Positions 1 to 7,692 are shown, counted from the stretch's first letter. The stretch is 64,000 bases of DNA from Dehalococcoidia bacterium (GCA_021731085.1 JAKFYB010000017.1:1-64000); one strand, 5' to 3'. Translations and numbers: made by a program. The notes: generated by a model not told the origin, from the letters alone.

Positions 1-138
1 GACGACCCCGAGTGCTGCCCGAGCTTCTTCCGCCGAACCATCTACGCCTGGAACGGCAGCGCTCTTGCCGTCGAGTCTGTGACCACGGAGCTGAACCCGG
101 ATGTCGCAGCCGCACTCACGCCTGAATCGACCGAATAA
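1..138 (+). CDS. C-terminal end of a putative secreted protein (partial)
   Basis: An open frame enters from the left edge and stops at TAA 136-138, giving 45 residues. The visible part contains DPECCPSFFRRTIYAWNG, a Cys-Cys pair followed by an aromatic/Trp-Asn-Gly ending. This resembles the C-terminus of small secreted LppP/LprE-like or repeat proteins that close with a WNG strand, but the fragment is too short to assign a family. No in-frame stop interrupts it. Function unknown. Confidence 0.5.
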   Translation, partial: DDPECCPSFFRRTIYAWNGSALAVESVTTELNPDVAAALTPESTE

Positions 139-190
139 ACATCCCGAGGTTCCATTCCATTAAGGATACACAGCGTATCCCAAAAAGGGG

Positions 191-220
191 TTGACGCGAG
201 CTATCCACGCGACGTATCGT
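191..220 (+). promoter_or_regulatory. Putative sigma70 promoter for the OsmC gene
   Basis: TTGACG (191-196), an 18-nt spacer and TATCGT (215-220) give a plausible promoter with transcription start near 227. It would leave a leader of about 170 nt before the OsmC start at 397. Prediction from sequence only. Confidence 0.45.
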
Positions 221-244
221 AGCGCCATCTCCTCGTGAGGGCTG

Positions 245-390
245 ACGGAGAGAACGGGCTCCGTTGGAGTCGAGAGGGCGTCTGCAGGAAGCGGACGCCC
301 TCTTCCGTTACCCCGCGCCCGCAACCGTGCCACCCGTTCCTCTGGCCAGTCCGCCTCCCGCGTGCAACGCTGCGTGCAGCCGCGAGGAGG
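245..390 (+). promoter_or_regulatory. Structured 5' leader with sequestered ribosome binding site
   Basis: Three hairpins can be drawn. Hairpin 1 pairs ACGGAG (245-250) with CTCCGT (259-264). Hairpin 2 is a perfect 10-bp stem, 273-282 with 294-303, with an 11-nt loop and no U tract. Hairpin 3 pairs CCTCCCGCG (354-362) with CGCG-A-GGAGG (381-390, one bulged A), burying the Shine-Dalgarno GGAGG of the OsmC gene. The arrangement suggests translational control. It matches no riboswitch class that I recognise. Confidence 0.4.
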
Positions 391-396
391 CCCTGC

Positions 397-858
397 ATGG
401 CGAACGAAGCAACCCTGCATCTGGACAGCGACCTGCGCTTCACCGCGACCACAGGAAGCGGATTCAGCGTTCAACTAGACTCCTATCTCGGCGACGACTC
501 AACGGCGGCCGCGTCGCCAATGGAAATGGTGCTTGTGGCGCTCGGCGGCTGCACCGCTATGGATGTGATTTCCGTCCTCCGCAAGATGCGCCAGGACATC
601 GCCAGCTATGACCTGAAGCTCTCTGGCGAGCGGGCGGAAGGCCACCCTCGCACCTACACATCCATCCTCATGACCCACCGGATCGGCGGCACCGGTGTAG
701 GCGAATCCAACGCCCGCAGGGCAATCGAGCTCTCGATGACGAAGTACTGCCCCGTGTTCGCCATGCTCAGCCCCGGCGTCGCTATTCGGGAGGTGTACGA
801 GATTCGAGATACAGCCTCCGGCGACGTCATAAGCGGGGAAGTCGTCCTTCAGCCCTGA
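397..858 (+). CDS. OsmC family peroxiredoxin-like protein
   Basis: 153 residues, the usual size for OsmC/Ohr-type proteins, which reduce organic hydroperoxides with a cysteine pair in the cytoplasm. Two family cysteines are visible: Cys52 in ALGGCTAMDVI and Cys118 in TKYCPV; a central helix LVALGGCTAMDV and the C-terminal SPGVAIREVYEI strand are typical. The start at ATG 397 is chosen because GAGGAGG lies 7 nt upstream; a longer frame from 235 would run through the structured leader. It stands alone, with a predicted promoter at 191-220. The exact substrate, organic peroxide or other, cannot be told from sequence. Confidence 0.85.
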   Translation: MANEATLHLDSDLRFTATTGSGFSVQLDSYLGDDSTAAASPMEMVLVALGGCTAMDVISVLRKMRQDIASYDLKLSGERAEGHPRTYTSILMTHRIGGTGVGESNARRAIELSMTKYCPVFAMLSPGVAIREVYEIRDTASGDVISGEVVLQP

Positions 859-869
859 CCACACGCCCG

Positions 870-899
870 TTGCCAAATGCGACCAGTTGCAATTACAAT
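870..899 (+). promoter_or_regulatory. Putative promoter of the tandem-GNAT gene
   Basis: TTGCCA (870-875), 18 nt, TACAAT (894-899). A second -10-like GATACT lies at 925-930, just 5 nt before the GTG at 936, so a shorter or leaderless transcript is also possible. Confidence 0.35.
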
Positions 900-935
900 T
901 GAGAGACAACATCAACCCATTGCCGATACTTCTCT

Positions 936-1895
936 GTGACACTCGACATGAATCGCATTGAACTCGTTGCCCGTCCTGCAAACGGGCAGCTGTCGCAGCT
1001 TCCCGCGCTCATCCAGGCGGCCACGCTCGCAGACGGTCACGAGCCGCTCGGCGAGCACAAGTTCCTCCGCCTCGAGCATGGCAGCGACCTCGTGCGCGCG
1101 ATCGTCGCGTTTGAGGATGACGATCTTGCGGGGTACGCCCACGCCGTGACGTACGGCGACGGCGATGACCGCCGCGCCTCTTGCGAATTCGTCGTGCATC
1201 CGGCCTTTCGGCGTCGCGGCATTGGCCGCATGCTCGTCGCGCACGCCCTCGTCGACGCGCAGGCGCAGGGTGCATCACGAATCGACCTCTGGGCGTACAA
1301 CGACTCCGACGCAAGCGCCCACGTCGCCGAGCAGTTCGAATTTGTGCCCAACCGTCGCCTGCTGCACCTGCACCGGCACATGGGAACCGTGCCTGAGCTT
1401 CCAGTCACGGCCTCGGCGTCGATCCGCTCGTTCGAGCCCGGTCGCGACGATGCCGCCTGGCTAGAGCTGAATCAACGCACATTTGCCGCGCACCCCGACC
1501 AGCGGCATTGGACGACCGACGATCTGCACCTGCGCATGAAGCAGCCGTGGTTCCGCGCCGATGACTTCCTGATCGTCGAGCGCGACGGCGAGATGGTCGG
1601 GTTCAACTGGCTCAAGATCGAAGTACGACCGGACGAAGGCTGTGTCGGAGAGATCTACGTCGTCGGTGTCGATCCGCGCCATCAGGGCGAAGGCATCGGC
1701 TCGTTGCTGCTCGCGAGTGGCCTTCGCCGCATGGAAGAGCGCGGCACCGACGTTGCGGCGATCTACGTTGATGAATCGAACAGCCATGCGGTCGCTCTCT
1801 ACGAATCGATGGGCTTCCACAACCACCATGTCGATGTCTGCTACACGCGCCCGCTGATCGCCGACGCTGGAAGCAGTGGCGAAGCCGCGGCCTGA
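936..1895 (+). CDS. Tandem-domain GNAT family N-acetyltransferase
   Basis: 319 residues with two GNAT folds, as in the mycothiol synthase-like group. The first (about 20-150) holds the acetyl-CoA loop VHPAFRRRGIGRMLV; the second (about 160-300) holds VDPRHQGEGIGSLLLA followed by YVDESNSHAVALYESMGF. These R/Q-x-x-G-x-G/A loops bind the pyrophosphate of acetyl-CoA. The start is either GTG 936 or in-frame ATG 948; neither has a good Shine-Dalgarno. Substrate unknown: the tandem fold alone does not prove mycothiol synthesis and no other mycothiol gene is nearby. Confidence 0.8.
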   Translation: MTLDMNRIELVARPANGQLSQLPALIQAATLADGHEPLGEHKFLRLEHGSDLVRAIVAFEDDDLAGYAHAVTYGDGDDRRASCEFVVHPAFRRRGIGRMLVAHALVDAQAQGASRIDLWAYNDSDASAHVAEQFEFVPNRRLLHLHRHMGTVPELPVTASASIRSFEPGRDDAAWLELNQRTFAAHPDQRHWTTDDLHLRMKQPWFRADDFLIVERDGEMVGFNWLKIEVRPDEGCVGEIYVVGVDPRHQGEGIGSLLLASGLRRMEERGTDVAAIYVDESNSHAVALYESMGFHNHHVDVCYTRPLIADAGSSGEAAA

Positions 1896-1959
1896 GTACA
1901 TGTTCCAGACTCCGTGGATGATCTAGGATAGACCGGTATCCGCCACGAGGGAGCGCCTA

Positions 1960-2436
1960 ATGCCTACCGAACTGACCGAAGGTGCCCCCGCACCAGAGTT
2001 CACATTGCAGAACGATGCGGCGGAGGACGTGCGCCTTCAGGATCTCCGCGGCGAGTGGGTCGTGCTGTACTGGTACCCGAAGGACGACACGCCAGGTTGC
2101 ACGACCGAGGCCTGCGAGATCCGTGACAACTGGCAGCTGCTCGAGGGCGAAGCGAAGCTCTTTGGCGTTTCGCCGGACAACGTGAAGTCACACCAGAAGT
2201 TCCGCGATAAGTACGCGCTTCCGTTTCCGCTGCTCGCCGATGAGGGCCACGTCGTCTCGGATGCCTACGGTGTTTGGGGCCCAAAGAAATTCATGGGCAA
2301 GGAGTACATGGGCGTCGACCGCGCGACATTCATCATCGACCCCAAGGGCAACATCGCGAGGGTGTTCCCGGCGGTCAAACCTGCCGGCCACTCGCTCGAG
2401 ATACTGCAGGCGCTACAGGACTTGAAGAAGGGCTAG
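1960..2436 (+). CDS. bcp: Thioredoxin-dependent thiol peroxidase (Bcp/PrxQ type)
   Basis: 158 residues, the normal Bcp length. It reduces H2O2 and organic peroxides, with electrons from thioredoxin, in the cytoplasm. The peroxidatic Cys47 sits in TPGCTTEACEIRDN and the likely resolving Cys52 five residues later, the atypical two-Cys PrxQ layout. FGVSPDNVKSHQKFRDKY and PLLADEGHVVSDAYGVW are further family signatures. ATG 1960 follows GAGGGAG at good spacing. A single gene, followed 33 nt later by a small zinc-ribbon-like gene. Confidence 0.93.
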   Translation: MPTELTEGAPAPEFTLQNDAAEDVRLQDLRGEWVVLYWYPKDDTPGCTTEACEIRDNWQLLEGEAKLFGVSPDNVKSHQKFRDKYALPFPLLADEGHVVSDAYGVWGPKKFMGKEYMGVDRATFIIDPKGNIARVFPAVKPAGHSLEILQALQDLKKG

Positions 2437-2469
2437 GCCGCAACGGCCCGTTCCGCCGACGAGGGAAAT

Positions 2470-2655
2470 ATGGCTCAGGGCAAGTGCGCATTCTGTGGAA
2501 CGTTCGTCACCGGTGGTGGTGTAGCTATGGGCAAGCACTCAGTCGCCTGCCGTGAGTGCTCGCCGCTCGCCAACAAGTGGCTAGAACGAAATGCACCGCC
2601 GAACGCGCCGCCCGAGGCGGGAGCTGACGGCGAACCGGCCGAGGCGTCTGCGTAG
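2470..2655 (+). CDS. Small CxxC-pair protein, hypothetical
   Basis: 61 residues starting at ATG 2470 behind GAGGGAA. The N-terminal half carries CAFC (6-9) and CREC (27-30), spaced like a single zinc ribbon, followed by an Ala/Pro/Glu-rich tail without predicted fold. It probably binds zinc; no family is recognised. It follows bcp on the same strand with a 33-nt gap and may be cotranscribed. Confidence 0.55.
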   Translation: MAQGKCAFCGTFVTGGGVAMGKHSVACRECSPLANKWLERNAPPNAPPEAGADGEPAEASA

Positions 2656-2689
2656 AAGTAACCCGTCTCTGGCCCGACTTGTAGCTCGA

Positions 2690-3121
2690 CTAGTCGGCCT
2701 TCCCCCGCCGTCCCTTCGCGTGCTGGTGCGCGAACGTGCGCACGGTGAGCGTCACCCAGAACACATTCCACGCGATCATCATGATCCCCGCCATCGCCAG
2801 ACGTGTCTTGTCCTCGATCGGTTCGATCGTCACGCCGCGATCGCTGATGTCGATGATGGCGACCGGCGTCGAAGAACCACCGCCGCCACCGCCGCCACCA
2901 CTGCCGCCTTCTTCCTTCGCGGGATCATCGCCAATTGTGTCCGCAGACGACGACGTTCCGCCGCCAAACCCAAGTCCGTAGCCGAAGCTCACGCGCGCGA
3001 CCGGAATCAGGGTGTGGCCGTTTTTCTCAACAGGCGTCCCGAAGCACGCACCCGCGCCCAACTCCTGTGGTATGCCGCTGACCTGTCGCACAAGTTCGTC
3101 CGTGGCGTCCGTCATATCCAT
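2690..3121 (-). CDS. GerW/YtfJ-family protein with C-terminal membrane segment
   Basis: 143 residues. Residues about 10-60 hold the GerW/YtfJ signature: ACFGTPVEKNGHTLIPVARV then SFGYGLGFGGG. A Gly/Ser run follows (GGSGGGGGGGGSS), then PVAIIDISDRGVTIEPI, another conserved element of the family, and a C-terminal hydrophobic segment (MAGIMMIAWNVFWVTLTV). In Bacillus the family is linked to spore germination, but members occur widely in non-sporulating bacteria with unknown role. It is the second gene of a two-gene minus-strand unit, 7 nt after the gene at 3129-3404. Confidence 0.75.
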   Translation of the reverse strand: MDMTDATDELVRQVSGIPQELGAGACFGTPVEKNGHTLIPVARVSFGYGLGFGGGTSSSADTIGDDPAKEEGGSGGGGGGGGSSTPVAIIDISDRGVTIEPIEDKTRLAMAGIMMIAWNVFWVTLTVRTFAHQHAKGRRGKAD

Positions 3122-3128
3122 GGCGTTG

Positions 3129-3404
3129 TCATCCTTTCGCGCGAAATAGCTGCTTCACCATGATCGCGAGTACGGGGGCAGCGACAAACGGCAACAGGCG
3201 TTGCATCGGGCCTCGGCTGGCGAACGGCACGGTCTGCGTGTTCCCCGCGGTCATTGTCGTCACCTCGACCAGCGCGTGGCGCTCGTAGACCAATCCGCGC
3301 CCGGACCAGCGTGCGTCAATGCCAACGATGCGCTCGCGCCCTTCGACCGTCGCTCCTGAGCGCGATGTGAGCCGCACGACCCGGGTCTCGTTGATGAGGT
3401 GCAT
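3129..3404 (-). CDS. Small membrane-anchored hypothetical protein upstream of GerW
   Basis: 91 residues; residues 1-65 are soluble and beta-rich (RVVRLTSRSGATVEGRERIV), followed by one hydrophobic helix (LLPFVAAPVLAIMVKQLF) and a basic tail. No family recognised. The 7-nt gap to the GerW-like gene, same strand, indicates cotranscription and a shared membrane-associated role. Its own C-terminal helix and that of its partner suggest that both face the membrane. Confidence 0.6.
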   Translation of the reverse strand: MHLINETRVVRLTSRSGATVEGRERIVGIDARWSGRGLVYERHALVEVTTMTAGNTQTVPFASRGPMQRLLPFVAAPVLAIMVKQLFRAKG

Positions 3405-3488
3405 ATCGCCTGATTGTCATCGCACGAGCGCAAGCACCGCAAGGGCTGAAAGACTACGATTTCGTGACCGCGGCCGGACGATATCCGC

Positions 3489-4007
3489 CTACACGCCGCT
3501 GTCGATCGGCTCTGCCGGGTACGAGCCAGCTGCTATCGGAGGGAACAGCGTCGCTAGCTGCCGCGGCGCGAACCAGTGGTCGCTGGCCGCAATCTCATCG
3601 CCCGACCACCAGCGATGCTCCGGCATGAAGGTGACTTCGTGGGCCTCGAAGTTCGCCGTGCTGATCTCCGGCACGTGGTCGAGATGGACGACGTAGAAGC
3701 GCTCCGCCTCGTCCAGCCATATGCCCTTGAACTCGAAGACATGCCGTCGTGTCCACACGCAAGGCCCCAACCGTTCGCAGCGAATGCCCGTCTCCTCCCA
3801 CAGCTCGCGGATGGCTGCGTCCTCGAAGGACTCGCCCCTGTTGCACCCGCCTCCCGGCGTGATCCAGAGAGGCTCGCCCCGACCGCGGCCGTCTTCGACG
3901 CGGAAGAGCAGCACGCGGGCCTGATCGTCCAGCAGGAGGACGCGCGCGGCCGGACGATGCAGGGGTGTCTCGCGTGATGATCCGGGCTGTGCGTTGGTCA
4001 TGGGCAC
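3489..4007 (-). CDS. NUDIX hydrolase
   Basis: 172 residues. The Nudix box lies at residues 53-75: GGCNRGESFEDAAIRELWEE then TGI, matching Gx5Ex7REUxEExGU including the metal-binding glutamates. The family hydrolyses nucleoside diphosphates linked to another group; substrate not predictable here. The C-terminal part is rich in Trp/His (HRWWSGDEIAASDHWFAP). It lies 12 nt downstream of the EthD gene on the same strand, so they are probably cotranscribed. Confidence 0.88.
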   Translation of the reverse strand: MPMTNAQPGSSRETPLHRPAARVLLLDDQARVLLFRVEDGRGRGEPLWITPGGGCNRGESFEDAAIRELWEETGIRCERLGPCVWTRRHVFEFKGIWLDEAERFYVVHLDHVPEISTANFEAHEVTFMPEHRWWSGDEIAASDHWFAPRQLATLFPPIAAGSYPAEPIDSGV

Positions 4008-4019
4008 CTTGGACAGAAG

Positions 4020-4349
4020 CTACTCGACGACGGGCTTCTCGACCGTCACGAACGAGGCGACGCGCGTGTGATCGATGAAGTTCTTCTCATCCTCAACCGC
4101 CGCCTTCACCTCAGGCGACCGCATCGCCGTACGAAACGCATCCATGTCTTCGAACCACAGTTCGGCTGCCCCGTCGTACGAAGGCGTCGCCGGCCCTCCA
4201 TACACCGCGGGGACGACGTGGCACTGCACGTATCGCCGCAGCCCGGGGATCTGTGCGGCGATCGGCCCGTGCGTGTCGCGCCAGTACGTCTGGAACTCCT
4301 CGACGGTGAGGTGCGGAAGCTTCGAGATGCAGTAGATGAGCTTAACCAT
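4020..4349 (-). CDS. EthD-domain protein
   Basis: 109 residues from ATG 4349. EthD family proteins are small dimeric alpha/beta barrels, first found with ethyl-tert-butyl ether degradation and later in many polyketide and catabolic clusters. Signatures: MVKLIYCISKLPHLTVEEFQ, YWRDTHGPIAAQIPGLRRYV and AELWFEDMDAFRTAM. A longer frame to 4421 is rejected because its first 24 codons run through a dispersed repeat copy (4383-4403). It is followed by the NUDIX gene. Precise reaction unknown. Confidence 0.8.
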   Translation of the reverse strand: MVKLIYCISKLPHLTVEEFQTYWRDTHGPIAAQIPGLRRYVQCHVVPAVYGGPATPSYDGAAELWFEDMDAFRTAMRSPEVKAAVEDEKNFIDHTRVASFVTVEKPVVE

Positions 4350-4382
4350 TGTCGTCAGTCGGTTTTGACGGAAGCCCGCCGT

Positions 4383-4406
4383 GTAGGGGCGCTGCTTGCC
4401 GCGTCC
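4383..4406 (+). repeat. Dispersed repeat, TAGGGGCG...CCGCG type
   Basis: GTAGGGGCGCTGCTTGCCGC begins at 4383; the copy at 11011-11034 is almost identical. It is intergenic, just upstream of the EthD start. Confidence 0.65.
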
Positions 4407-4454
4407 TTCTTCGTTCATCACACCGGTCTATCGGGAAGTGTAACCGTTAAGCGC

Positions 4455-5405
4455 CTACCGACAGACGTCACGAAGCGCGTCCCGCACGGCCAGCGCGTGA
4501 TCGAGATTGGCCTCCGGGCTGTCCGCGATCACCAGGTTCACCCACCGGCACCCCGCCTCGATGTATGGCGCGATGAACTCCGCGATCTCGCGCTGCGTGC
4601 CGTACGGCGTGTACTTCTCGAACGACGCGAACGGCAGCCGGTAGAACGCCTCCATGCTGCCCGCCACCTTCGCGCGCGCGGCGTCGCGGTCAGCGTCGAT
4701 GCCCATCCAGAACTGCATTCCGCGTTCGAGCGTCGCGTCCGCCCGCCCCGCCTCTGCCGCAAAGCCAGCGATCAGTTCGCCCGCCTGCTCGAACCGTCTT
4801 GTCGAGACCCAGATGCCCGTCCAGGCATCGCCGTATCGCCCCGCACGACGCAAAGCGGCATCAGAGCGACCCCCCACCCAGAGCGGCACGCCGCCCGCGC
4901 GCGCTGGCTTCGGCTGCATGCGCACACCCGTCAGGTCGAAGTGCTTGCCCGCGAACGTCGTCTCATCCTGCGTCCACAAGCTGCGGAGGATCTGCATGCT
5001 TTCATCCGTGCGCCGCGCGCGCGTCTTCGGGTCGACGCCGCACGCCCACCACTCGTTCGGATCCTCACCCCCGATACCCACACCGAGCAATAGCCGCCCA
5101 CCGGATATGCGATCGACCATCGCCGCCTGCAACCCAACCGGCGTCGGATGCCGCAGCGCCAGCAGGTACACGCATGTCTGCAGCAGCAGCGTCTTCGACA
5201 CCGCCGCGATTGTCGCGAGCTGCAGCAGTCCGTCCGAACCGGAGCCGTAGAACGTGACGTGATCGCCGACGAACACGCCGTCAATGCCGCCCGCCTCCGC
5301 CTGTCGCGCCCACGCGGCGAGTGGATTATCGTCGGCGGCCGACCCCGCAGCGCTGGAGCTCGCGCCGCCAGCGGGCATGAAAACGAGGGGCATCTGAAGG
5401 GACAT
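4455..5405 (-). CDS. LLM-class flavin/F420-dependent oxidoreductase
   Basis: 316 residues forming a luciferase-like TIM barrel; these enzymes use FMN or coenzyme F420 for hydride transfer or monooxygenation. Visible: WARQAEAGGIDGVFVGDHVT near the N-terminus, RISGGRLLLGVGIGG in the middle, RAGGVPLWVGGRSDAALRRA, and the C-terminal GCRWVNLVIADSPEANL. The start at 5405 is chosen because GGAGG sits 5 nt before ATG; the frame extends further to 5558 but without an RBS. It is divergent from the intradiol dioxygenase gene; a 14-bp palindrome lies in the shared 170-bp intergenic region. Confidence 0.85.
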   Translation of the reverse strand: MSLQMPLVFMPAGGASSSAAGSAADDNPLAAWARQAEAGGIDGVFVGDHVTFYGSGSDGLLQLATIAAVSKTLLLQTCVYLLALRHPTPVGLQAAMVDRISGGRLLLGVGIGGEDPNEWWACGVDPKTRARRTDESMQILRSLWTQDETTFAGKHFDLTGVRMQPKPARAGGVPLWVGGRSDAALRRAGRYGDAWTGIWVSTRRFEQAGELIAGFAAEAGRADATLERGMQFWMGIDADRDAARAKVAGSMEAFYRLPFASFEKYTPYGTQREIAEFIAPYIEAGCRWVNLVIADSPEANLDHALAVRDALRDVCR

Positions 5406-5515
5406 CGCGACCTCCGGTGTGTTGGCGCTCATCGTAGGAGCAAGAGCGGTGCGTGCCAAGAGGCGCGGCAATGGGACCTTCACACAATTCTCACGCTTCG
5501 GCGCGGCCGACGAGG

Positions 5516-5529
5516 GTACACGCGTGTAC
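5516..5529. promoter_or_regulatory. Perfect 14-bp palindrome, candidate operator
   Basis: GTACACGCGTGTAC is fully self-complementary and lies between the divergent LLM oxidoreductase and dioxygenase genes, 47 nt before the latter. TetR- or GntR-type repressors bind such sites. No regulator gene is adjacent, so the binding protein is unknown. Confidence 0.4.
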
Positions 5530-5575
5530 GATGGCAGTACGGCGAAGGAGTCGCCCACTTTCTTGGAGGTTCGAC

Positions 5576-6385
5576 ATGTCCGACAACGATGATGTCCTTA
5601 TAGGACGCCTGATGAGCCGTCGCGAAGTGCTGGCGTTATTCAGCGTCGCCGGTGCGGCCCTCCTCGTCGGCTGCAGCGATGATGGCGAATCACCTTCACC
5701 AACGAGCGCTGCGACGAGCGGCTCGACATCGGCAGCGCCCACAGAAGGCGTTGTCGCGACTGCGACGGGCTCTTCCAGCGTGGCGGTGCCGTCGTGCGTG
5801 GTCGTGCCGGAGCTAACCGAAGGGCCGTATTTCGTCGACGAGATGCTCAACCGTTCCGACATTCGCAGCGAACCCACGGACAACACTGTCGTCGAAGGTG
5901 ACCAACTCGACATCGCCGTCAACGTCTCGCAGGTCGGCGGCGACGGGTCATGCACAGCCCTAGCCGGCGCCCAGGTCGACGTATGGCACTGCGACTCCGC
6001 AGGAGCGTACTCCGGCGCAAGCGACCCCGGCTTCGACACCACGGGCAAGACATGGCTCCGCGGCTATCAGGTGACGGGCGACGATGGACAGGTCACGTTC
6101 ACGACGATATATCCCGGCTGGTACCCTGGCCGCGCGACGCACATTCACTTCAAGATCCGCACCGAAGACGGCTACGAGTTCACGTCGCAATGGTTTTTCG
6201 ACGACGCCTTCTCGGACACCGTCCACACACAGGGCGTCTACGCCGACAGGGGCGCCTCAGGCCGCCTCCAGAACTCCGGCGACGGCATCTTCCAGGGAAG
6301 CAACGGACTGCTCACCCTCGATGTCGCCTCGGCCGGTGCGTCAGCCTACGCCACCACGTTCGATATCGGCCTGCAGATCGCCTAG
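5576..6385 (+). CDS. Intradiol ring-cleavage dioxygenase-like lipoprotein
   Basis: 269 residues. An Arg-Arg leader (SRREVLALFSVAGAALLVGC) ends in a lipobox at Cys33, so export and lipidation are expected, perhaps by Tat. A Ser/Thr/Ala-rich linker follows, then the intradiol dioxygenase fold from about residue 85: ELTEGPYFVDEMLNRSDIR, AGAQVDVWHCDSAGAYSG, and TIYPGWYPGRATHIHFKI, which supplies Tyr and His residues of the expected Tyr2-His2 Fe(III) site. Known relatives cleave catechols or lignin-like aromatics outside the cytoplasm. ATG 5576 has GGAGG 6 nt upstream. A dispersed repeat follows the stop. Confidence 0.85.
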   Translation: MSDNDDVLIGRLMSRREVLALFSVAGAALLVGCSDDGESPSPTSAATSGSTSAAPTEGVVATATGSSSVAVPSCVVVPELTEGPYFVDEMLNRSDIRSEPTDNTVVEGDQLDIAVNVSQVGGDGSCTALAGAQVDVWHCDSAGAYSGASDPGFDTTGKTWLRGYQVTGDDGQVTFTTIYPGWYPGRATHIHFKIRTEDGYEFTSQWFFDDAFSDTVHTQGVYADRGASGRLQNSGDGIFQGSNGLLTLDVASAGASAYATTFDIGLQIA

Positions 6386-6391
6386 CACGGA

Positions 6392-6417
6392 GTAGGGGCG
6401 CAGCCTGCTGCGCCCGC
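6392..6417 (+). repeat. Dispersed repeat, TAGGGGCG...CGCCC type
   Basis: GTAGGGGCGCAGCCTGCTGC begins here and continues GCCCGC; GGGCGCAG pairs with CTGCGCCC to form a hairpin. It lies between convergent genes just after the dioxygenase stop. Confidence 0.6.
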
Positions 6418-6439
6418 ACGCGTCTGCGCACCTGGCGTT

Positions 6440-7645
6440 TTACGTCGAAGCTGGCCCAGCCACCCCATCACGGCACAGCGCCTCGATCTCGTCCCACGAA
6501 TAGCCCGCTTCGAGCAGGACCTGCTCCGTGTGCTCGCCCAGTTCGGGTGCGAGGTGCTCGATCAACATAGGCGCACCGTCGACGGCGATCCCCGTGCCGA
6601 CGAGCGGGACAGGATCGTGTCCCGGTCGCTCGACGTCGTGGATGTAGCTGTTAGCCACGACTTGCGGATCCGACTCGAGTTCGTCGTACGACTGGATCAT
6701 CTGCGTGAACAGCCCGATCGCATTCAGGCGATTCACCCACTCGCGCGCCGGTGCTGTCAGAAACGTCTCGTCGAAGATGGCGATGAGCGCCTTCGCGTTG
6801 TCCCCTATGCGCTTACGAAACGTGTCGAAGCGCTCGTCCTCGAGCAGATCAGCACGCCCGACCTCATGACAGAACTCCGGCCACGCCCGGTCGAGCAGCA
6901 TCCCGATCACGAACCACTTGCCGTCGCCACCCTTATAGATCTTCCAGAACGGCCGCGAGCCGCCCCGGTACTGGCGAGACCGCAACTGCCGTGAGAACAG
7001 GTAGCTCGTGATGTCGAACGACTGCAGCGAGAGCTGGCTGCCAAGCAGCGATGTGTCGTATCGCGCGCCCTTGCCGGTGCGGTCGCGCGACGCGATACCG
7101 CTGAGGATCGAAATCGCGACGTGTAGCGCACCGACCTGGTCCGCGATCGGCACCTGCGTCGGGATCGGTGGGTCGTCCGGCTCACCGTTGCTGCTGGCGA
7201 AGCCACCACGTCCCTGCGCAAGAAAGTCGAATGCGCCCGTCTCCGCATCCGGCCCCTCCGCGCCATATCCGGATGCCATCACATAGACGATCGTCGGATT
7301 CACGACGGCGATGTCGTCGTACGTAAGTTGCAGTCCGCGCATCGCCTGCACGCGAAAGTTTGTGACGAACGCGTCGGCGGATTCGCACAGCTTCAGCAGC
7401 GCGCGCCGCCCCTCCGCATGCTTGAGGTCGAGCGCGATCGAGCGCTTGCCGCGGTTGTGCGCCTCGAAGTACGCGCTCAGTCCGACCTCCGGCGCGATCC
7501 ACGCGCCCCGGCCCGGATCCCCAGCCTGCCGCTCCTCGATCTTGATCACGTCCGCGCCGAGGTCAGCGAGGATCGCCGTCGCATACGTCCCCTGCTGCCA
7601 GATCGTCAGGTCGAGGATGCGTATGCCTTCAAGGGGCTTGGGCAT
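6440..7645 (-). CDS. CaiB/BaiF (family III) CoA transferase
   Basis: 401 residues. Family III enzymes move CoA between acids through a catalytic aspartate. Signatures are GIRILDLTIWQQGTYATAIL, LADLGADVIKIEE, the repeated-unit region NRGKRSIALDLKHAEGR, and GAFDFLAQGRGG, which likely contains the nucleophilic Asp. ATG 7645 is used because GGAG lies 6-8 nt upstream; the open frame continues to 7876 but only through dispersed repeats. Donor and acceptor acids are unknown. An oxalyl-CoA decarboxylase-like gene exists at 18.7 kb, but they are too far apart to be an operon. Confidence 0.88.
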   Translation of the reverse strand: MPKPLEGIRILDLTIWQQGTYATAILADLGADVIKIEERQAGDPGRGAWIAPEVGLSAYFEAHNRGKRSIALDLKHAEGRRALLKLCESADAFVTNFRVQAMRGLQLTYDDIAVVNPTIVYVMASGYGAEGPDAETGAFDFLAQGRGGFASSNGEPDDPPIPTQVPIADQVGALHVAISILSGIASRDRTGKGARYDTSLLGSQLSLQSFDITSYLFSRQLRSRQYRGGSRPFWKIYKGGDGKWFVIGMLLDRAWPEFCHEVGRADLLEDERFDTFRKRIGDNAKALIAIFDETFLTAPAREWVNRLNAIGLFTQMIQSYDELESDPQVVANSYIHDVERPGHDPVPLVGTGIAVDGAPMLIEHLAPELGEHTEQVLLEAGYSWDEIEALCRDGVAGPAST

Positions 7646-7660
7646 GCTATCTCCAATTTG

Positions 7661-7692
7661 GGAACCACAGATTTCACAGATTACACAGATGG
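7661..7692 (+). repeat. CACAGATT-type simple dispersed repeat
   Basis: ACCACAGATTTCACAGATTA continues as CACAGAT; the unit CACAGATT(T/A) is repeated three times. I know this motif as a dispersed intergenic element in diverse bacterial genomes. No function seen. Confidence 0.5.

Noticed and set aside
294..310. Hairpin at 273-303 as terminator of the upstream secreted protein gene
   Set aside because: No T tract follows and a promoter lies upstream at 191-220, so a leader element is more likely.
936..1895. Mycothiol synthase (mshD)
   Set aside because: Tandem GNAT layout alone is not specific and no other mycothiol gene is nearby.
4068..5093. Long plus-strand open frame (341 codons) opposite the EthD and LLM genes
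   Set aside because: Arg/Pro-rich composition, no motif; it is the antisense of two well-supported genes in GC-rich DNA.
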